From Enoplosus armatus (taxonomy: Eukaryota > Chordata > Actinopteri > Centrarchiformes > Enoplosidae), in the NCBI RefSeq assembly GCF_043641665.1, contig NC_092183.1:15524501-15588500 (forward strand): a stretch of 64,000 nt of DNA, given 5' to 3'. A model generated the notes under the pieces. The model was not told where the DNA came from. It saw nothing but the letters and a program-made list of their open reading frames with translations, and did no database searches. Numbering within the stretch: the stretch's first letter is position 1; each line of letters begins with the position of its first letter. Both the position numbers and the translations under genes were made by a program. Shown in pieces: positions 58,866 to 64,000 of this stretch.

Positions 58866-59794
58866 TATAGTATATACAAAGATATTGTATAAAATAAAGT
58901 ACATCTTACACTTATTTCTCCTTTAGCAGGTGTTTCTACATTCTCTCCTTTCTCTTCCAGGTCTCCTTCAGGAGGCCTGAGGTGGGAACATGGTGCCATG
59001 GCCTCTGTTGTACTACAGCGGGCCACAGTCTGATCATAGTAGATCACCTCAGCCCCCATCCATTCCCCCTAAGGAAGGGAAGCAGTACAGGCGGAGAGTT
59101 AATGGCGTGAAACCTGTCTTACTGACTGATAAACTTGGCGACAGTTTGGCTGGCTCGTTGACCAACTGGCTGTCTGATGGATTGACTGACTAGCAGGTTT
59201 CCTAACTGGCTGGATGCCCGGGAGGCAGTCTGGCTGAAGGCTGTAGATGTACTCAATCATAGGGGACTTAGCTCCTTTCCCATTGACTGTGGCCCCATGT
59301 AATCTGTGGGCCTGTGGTGACAATCAAAACTAAGCCCCAGCATGTTACACTTCATCACTGAAAAGCACAACTGCAGTCAGGGGAGCAAATGATCTGATCC
59401 AGAGAGAGAGAGAGTAAGAGAGAGAGAAAAGTGAAGATGAGACAAAAGACACAAATCATCCCATTAATTTTTCCAAATCTCATTTCAGATTTGTCACCAA
59501 ACTTTTTCTTCAGAATTTGTTCTGCCACCCTACTGTTTCCCTCCAGCTCCAACTGTGTATACTGTTTTTCTCCTAATAATGTTCCTCTTTCTCCGATCTC
59601 ATGAGTCTTGATCCTTTGAAGGGACACAGACTGGAGGACCAAGTGAAACAGCAGGAAGAAGAATTAGAGTGAAACAGATAGATGGAGCTCCAGTTATTGC
59701 AGCTCTGTCTATCAGTAAAATTAATGTCCAATAATAATAATAATAATATCCAGTTGTGTTTTTTCTTTTGGACTATTCACTAATTGTAGCTTTT

Positions 59795-60015
59795 TATGTG
59801 AAAAATGGGGGCCACTCATTGACACCTGAAACATAAGGGGCCCCAACTAGACACTGCATTTTTTGTAAGGGGTCACAAGCCATAAAGAACTGGGAACCAC
59901 TGGTTGAATCCTTGTAGTGGAGTAGAAGAATAAAGTATATACATGTATATAAAGAATAAAGTGGCATTCAAATAGAAATACTCAAGTAAAGTACAAGTAG
60001 CTGACATAAAATTAC
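59795..60015. repeat. fragments of hAT-like and GGTGGAAAGT-type MITEs
   Basis: AACTGGGAACCACTGGTTG near 59888 resembles the end of the hAT-like element at 25895-26525. The following ATACTCAAGTAAAGTACAAG resembles the MITE at 13500-13985. Both are partial. Confidence 0.5.
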
Positions 60016-60394
60016 CTACATCTGTCAGATAACATCACTCTCCTCACCTCTATCTCCTTTTCTTACTCTCTCCTTTTTCTCTCTGTCTGTCTCTCAGTCC
60101 GCCCACCAGGTCCTTTCTCTCAGTTTTGCAGCAGCAAGCCATCTGTCTGAGGTCATCTATTCCAGGCTGTCTAGACCATGGACTCACAGCACTGTCACTT
60201 ACAAACAAACCTACATGTTCACGCAAATATCTGGTTAACATGCAATCGCTGTGAGGTACAGAGTGAAATCAAAAGACACCCAACAATTACCAACGCTTTG
60301 TTTTCCTCCCTTTCTCTCCTGAGTCTCACTTTCTCTGTTTTCTCCTGTCACTCATTCACACATAAATACACGCACACTCCCATACAGTGGGCCG

Positions 60395-60427
60395 TGCACA
60401 CACACACACGCACACACACACACACAA
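60395..60427. repeat. (CA)n microsatellite, imperfect
   Basis: CA units with a CG interruption. Confidence 0.9.
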
Positions 60428-62009
60428 ACACAAACAAATGATATATTTGCCCCTCTTCAGCTTTACAACAACTGCTTTGGCATTTTGGCAAACAGCCTTT
60501 GTTTACTGAGCCTGTCGATGGGCTATGTAATCGTATATTTCCACTGAGAGTGTCTGTTAGCAAGGACGCTAATTAGCAAACGATTAAGCTCTCACACAAA
60601 AGAGGTTCTTGAGATTAATTGGCGCTGAAGTTTACAAAAGCTTGTGGCTCAGTAAATAATTTAGCATGAACAATAGTACACCTTGTCACACTGTGTTTTT
60701 GTTTTCGGATGAGTAATTGACTTAGGATATACCACTGTTTAACAAGGGCTCTTTTAAGTGGACACTGGAGTACACGATGACAGTATGTGTCCCCTTTTAT
60801 TTTGTCCTACGTATTTCAATTTTGATGCTCAGTCTAAGTAAAGACAGCCCAGGTTCATTATTAGCACAAAGGTAAACCGTAAACAGGTGTTGTCTTTGAG
60901 GTGCATGCAGGGTGAAATTTGGAAAACACTTCTCTGTTATTCTAGTACATACAGCCCATGTAGCTAGAGTATCCTCTGCACCTGTGAGATCTTTACACCA
61001 CCTCACCTCCTGTCCCACCTCATCCTGCGGTGAAATGAATCATGTCTGTTCCCCCTCGCTCTCTCCCTTGAAAAAACTGGAAGAAGCTGCTTTACAGTCT
61101 TGTCAGCCCTGCAAGTGCCAGACACATACTGTACACATGGACACACACACACAACACAGACACAGATACATCACATGCTCGTGCAATACACACAGTCAAG
61201 GGGGAATTGCATCTACAAATGTGTACATGCAGGCTCACACATGTAAACACAAACACATACATAGTGCACAGGAGAAAAGAAATAAAACTCTTTGGTTCCA
61301 GTCTCCTCTGATCCAGGGGCGTCTTGAAACTGCCTGCTCCAAACAACATTTGCTGTTCCCTCCTCCCCCTCCTCTCTGCTGATGAAGAGGGTGTCCCGAC
61401 CAGGGGTTTTGTTAACGGTGGAAAAAGTTACAAATCCCACTCTACGACTGGCTACAAAAACTTAGAAATTGCTTTCATAAGCACAATGGCACTTCCAATA
61501 TGGTCTATACAAACAACTTGGGTGTAATTTGTTGCAGTGTAAACAGAGGCAACTTACAAAACTGGTTACACAGTTTATCTAACAGGAATCAACATGGAAA
61601 TACTGCAGCGTCAAGATCATCCAGGCTGGGCTGTGAAATAAACTTGGCATTCAAGGGAAAAAAATGTTTGCTTTCGACAGCTGATGCAACAGGAAAGCAA
61701 GCGATGAAAACATCCTAATAAGCATGTCTCGAAATATTCTACGTCTCGCTGATTTAACAGACATCTAAAGTTAAGCGGTCCTGAAAATGTAGGCCCTGCT
61801 GTGCCTACTCTTCTGTCCTGATGCTAGTTGACTCAAAGGATTAATGCCTGTTTGCAAAATAGCCTGTCAGTTCTGTGCAGGGAACCAACCAACCAATATG
61901 TGTTTAACTTGAACTGCAATTCAAGAGATCATTTATTACAGATGCATTGGTGTGTTTTTTCAGTGGGTATCCAATGCTAGCCTATTGATCACTTAAGATT
62001 ATTTTTTGG

Positions 62010-62150
62010 GGGATTTCAAATTTTTTATTAGATTGCAGAGGCAGACAGGAAACATGGGAGAGAGAGGGCTATGGCATGTAACAAAGGTCACCGGCGGTGT
62101 TAAGGCACTGTAACCATTTGGCCACCAAGGAGCTCACATTGATTACTTTT
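62010..62150. repeat. SINE-like dispersed repeat fragment
   Basis: Contains GCAGAGGCAGACAGGAAACA, GGCATGTAACAAAGGTCACC and a tRNA-like end TAACCATTTGGCCACCAAGG. The block order is typical of a teleost tRNA-related repeat. Recognised by pattern only. Confidence 0.45.
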
Positions 62151-63137
62151 TAAAGGCGTTTTTAACCACCAACAAATATTTAATGACAAAAAATACTGAC
62201 ACAGTAATGGTGTCTATAGTGGTGTTGAACGTTCAAAGAAGGAAGGGATGAACATATTTGGCAAAAAAAGAATAGAATTTGCACATGTGGCTCTGATGCA
62301 ATCACACTTGTTTCTAATTTGGCCAGAAGATACAGCTTCTTGGACATATAAAGACTGTTTGCATGCAGGCTTTCAGTTACTCTAATAGGCAGAGACATAA
62401 GAAATTGAACTTCTGCACAAGAGAGAAGAGCATACCCTGCATTTGTTAGACCAGTTTACAGACTATGATTCTGATTCATACAGCAATTAGGCAGCTGTTA
62501 AATGGTTTATTACTGAGAGGGCCTCTGGCATTTCTACTCAACAGATGTTCAGAAATCATACAGATGATATCACTTTATTTTGATGACTGAGTTATATGCA
62601 GTGATGCCACTAAAATTAAAATGAGATATGGTGTTAATGGTTATGATGCATATGTAAATATAAACTCAAAAAGCCCTATAGCCATTGTGATCATCACTAA
62701 ATAGGAACAATTTGTCATGATGATTGAAATATACCTGAGGGGGCAGAAAACCCAGTCATCCTGATTTGAACATGCAAAATAGACTTTTCTTATGTATTGT
62801 AGATTTCATTTCTTCGGGTAATTACACTGGTGAGATGAAACAGCGTTTCATCCTGGGACTAAGCAGAGAAAAAGAGCAGTTGAGCCGAGATGGAAAACTC
62901 CATCACAATTAGATGTATGCACAGCCTTTTTCTGAATTCTGAGCAGGTTTTCCATCGGTGAAAGTCCTGATGATCTGAGCTGTGTTGAGCGTGCGCTGGG
63001 TGCTGATGTGACTAACAGAACACTCCAGCAGCGGAGTGCCGGTCGGGCTGCCGCAGAGGACTCTGGGTAATAAGGCTACAGATGAGTGCTACCCAAAAAA
63101 CAAAATGAGAGAGTGGGGATTGGATGAGTGTGCTTGT

Positions 63138-63139
63138 GC

Positions 63140-63176
<37 letters not shown>
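63138..63176. repeat. (GT)n microsatellite
   Basis: About 18 GT units. Confidence 0.95.
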
Positions 63177-63178
<2 letters not shown>

Positions 63179-63764
63179 GTTGTGGGAAAAAAAGAAACAG
63201 CACTTCTTATGCCGCCAGCCAAAAGCACACTCTCTGATCTGCAATACTGAGATGACCCCAAGCCAAGACTTCTCCAAAGAGTACAACATGCTTAAGTGAA
63301 AGAACAGACAGTACTGCACACACACACACGCACAAAGAATCAGGCAAAATTAGTAATGTGTGAAGTATTGTTTTCATTGTTTACATTCCCTACTTTCTAT
63401 AGCATGCATTTTTTCTTTTACTTCACTGTAGATTTGCTATCATTATACAAGATATTGTCTCTTTTCCTAATATCTTGGTAGTATTTTAGAAGAAATATTT
63501 CATAATAAATAGAGATTAAAGCTGCTATAATAAATATTCCTATCTTAACAATGGATCAAATGACTATTTGTATGTAAAAGGGATCGCTCATAGTGACGAA
63601 CCCACAGAGAATTATCACCAACTCTGCAGCTCCCCTCATCTCTACAGAGCTTTGTCTTTCACCTCATTGTTTTGTTTTTTTTCCAGCACACAACTTCACT
63701 GTTCTGGTTCACTGTCACCACTCTCATCAGAGTTATTTCCAGACACAGCAGGAAGCCGTTTTCA

Positions 63765-64000
63765 ATGAAAAAGCTTTAAACCCACTGTACACTAAATTCC
63801 GAGAACCAAACAGAAGAGGGACAAAGTTAGCGACTAGCTGATGAACATAGTGGAGCATTTAGCTACTAACAAGACAGATTATTCCCCTGAGATTTGGTAG
63901 AGACCAAAAACACAGCTAAGTGAGAGTGAATATTGGTGGCCAGAAACTCCAAATAAATGCTAATGTTGCTCTGTATCTGGAGGAAGTTTGCAATAACCTC
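63765..64000 (+). repeat. dispersed repeat family D, copy 2, cut by the window edge
   Basis: ACAAAGTTAGCGACTAGCTG, AACATAGTGGAGCATTTAGC and GAGACCAAAAACACAGCTAA match, in opposite orientation, the repeat at 39230-39600. Confidence 0.6.

Larger units (their letters stand above)
56526..64000. other. intergenic region upstream of ssbp2
   Basis: No gene recognised. Simple repeats are dense between 57190 and 58240. Minus-strand open segments at 58910-59068 and 59480-59630 follow good splice acceptors but match no family I know. Repeat fragments are listed separately. Confidence 0.45.

Noticed and set aside
59100..59220. Gln/Ser/Pro-rich minus-strand frame
   Set aside because: It comes from a degenerate CTGACTGG-type tandem repeat. 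Its upstream part has a fair acceptor but no convincing donor.
60050..60241. Arg-rich minus-strand frame with opposite-strand open frame
   Set aside because: Both strands are open, the plus acceptor-like site lies in a CT-rich tract, and no protein family is recognisable.

Overview
This window is vertebrate nuclear DNA, almost certainly from a ray-finned (teleost, probably percomorph) fish. Its genes are split into many exons by GT-AG introns. It also has many long (CA)n and (GA)n microsatellites, the tail of an L2/Maui-type LINE with a TTCTGA-repeat end, and several dispersed repeat families typical of spiny-rayed fish. I saw no bacterial or viral genes, CRISPR array, rRNA or tRNA gene.

Two protein genes can be rebuilt codon by codon, both on the minus strand. 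(1) Positions 1078-2678 hold a complete six-exon lipocalin of the teleost orosomucoid / saxitoxin-tetrodotoxin-binding-protein type. It encodes 199 residues with a signal peptide, a G-x-W motif and four N-glycosylation sequons. (2) Positions 7464-56140 hold a complete 17-exon single-stranded DNA-binding protein gene of the SSBP family, best matched to ssbp2. It encodes 359 residues, a transcription cofactor that works with LDB1/LIM-homeodomain complexes. All exon phases agree and no frameshift or premature stop was seen.

Layout: 1-1077 is sequence downstream of the lipocalin gene. 1078-2790 is the lipocalin gene and its proximal promoter. 2795-5330 is intergenic, with a GA repeat, the LINE tail, a MITE copy and a SINE-like fragment. 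5330-7463 is the probable ssbp2 3' UTR or downstream region and carries a TTAA-flanked piggyBac-like MITE. 7464-13414 holds ssbp2 exons 17-5, closely spaced. 13415-30438 is a 17-kb intron 4, 30439-34525 holds exons 4-2, and 34526-56084 is a 21.5-kb intron 1. 56085-56140 is exon 1 in a CpG-rich promoter. 56330-64000 is upstream intergenic DNA with microsatellites and repeat fragments.

The large introns hold no exon I could support. They carry repeats, microsatellites and several AT-hook/homeobox-site-rich or unusually even-composition segments that could be conserved regulatory elements. The most distinctive local structures are: two UG-repeat tracts placed 9 and 18 nt inside 5' splice sites of ssbp2; a MITE copy with ~200-bp inverted arms inside intron 16; a piggyBac-like MITE; a nested repeat in intron 4; and a pair of X-box-like palindromes upstream of ssbp2. 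I found no clear sign of a wholly new biological system.
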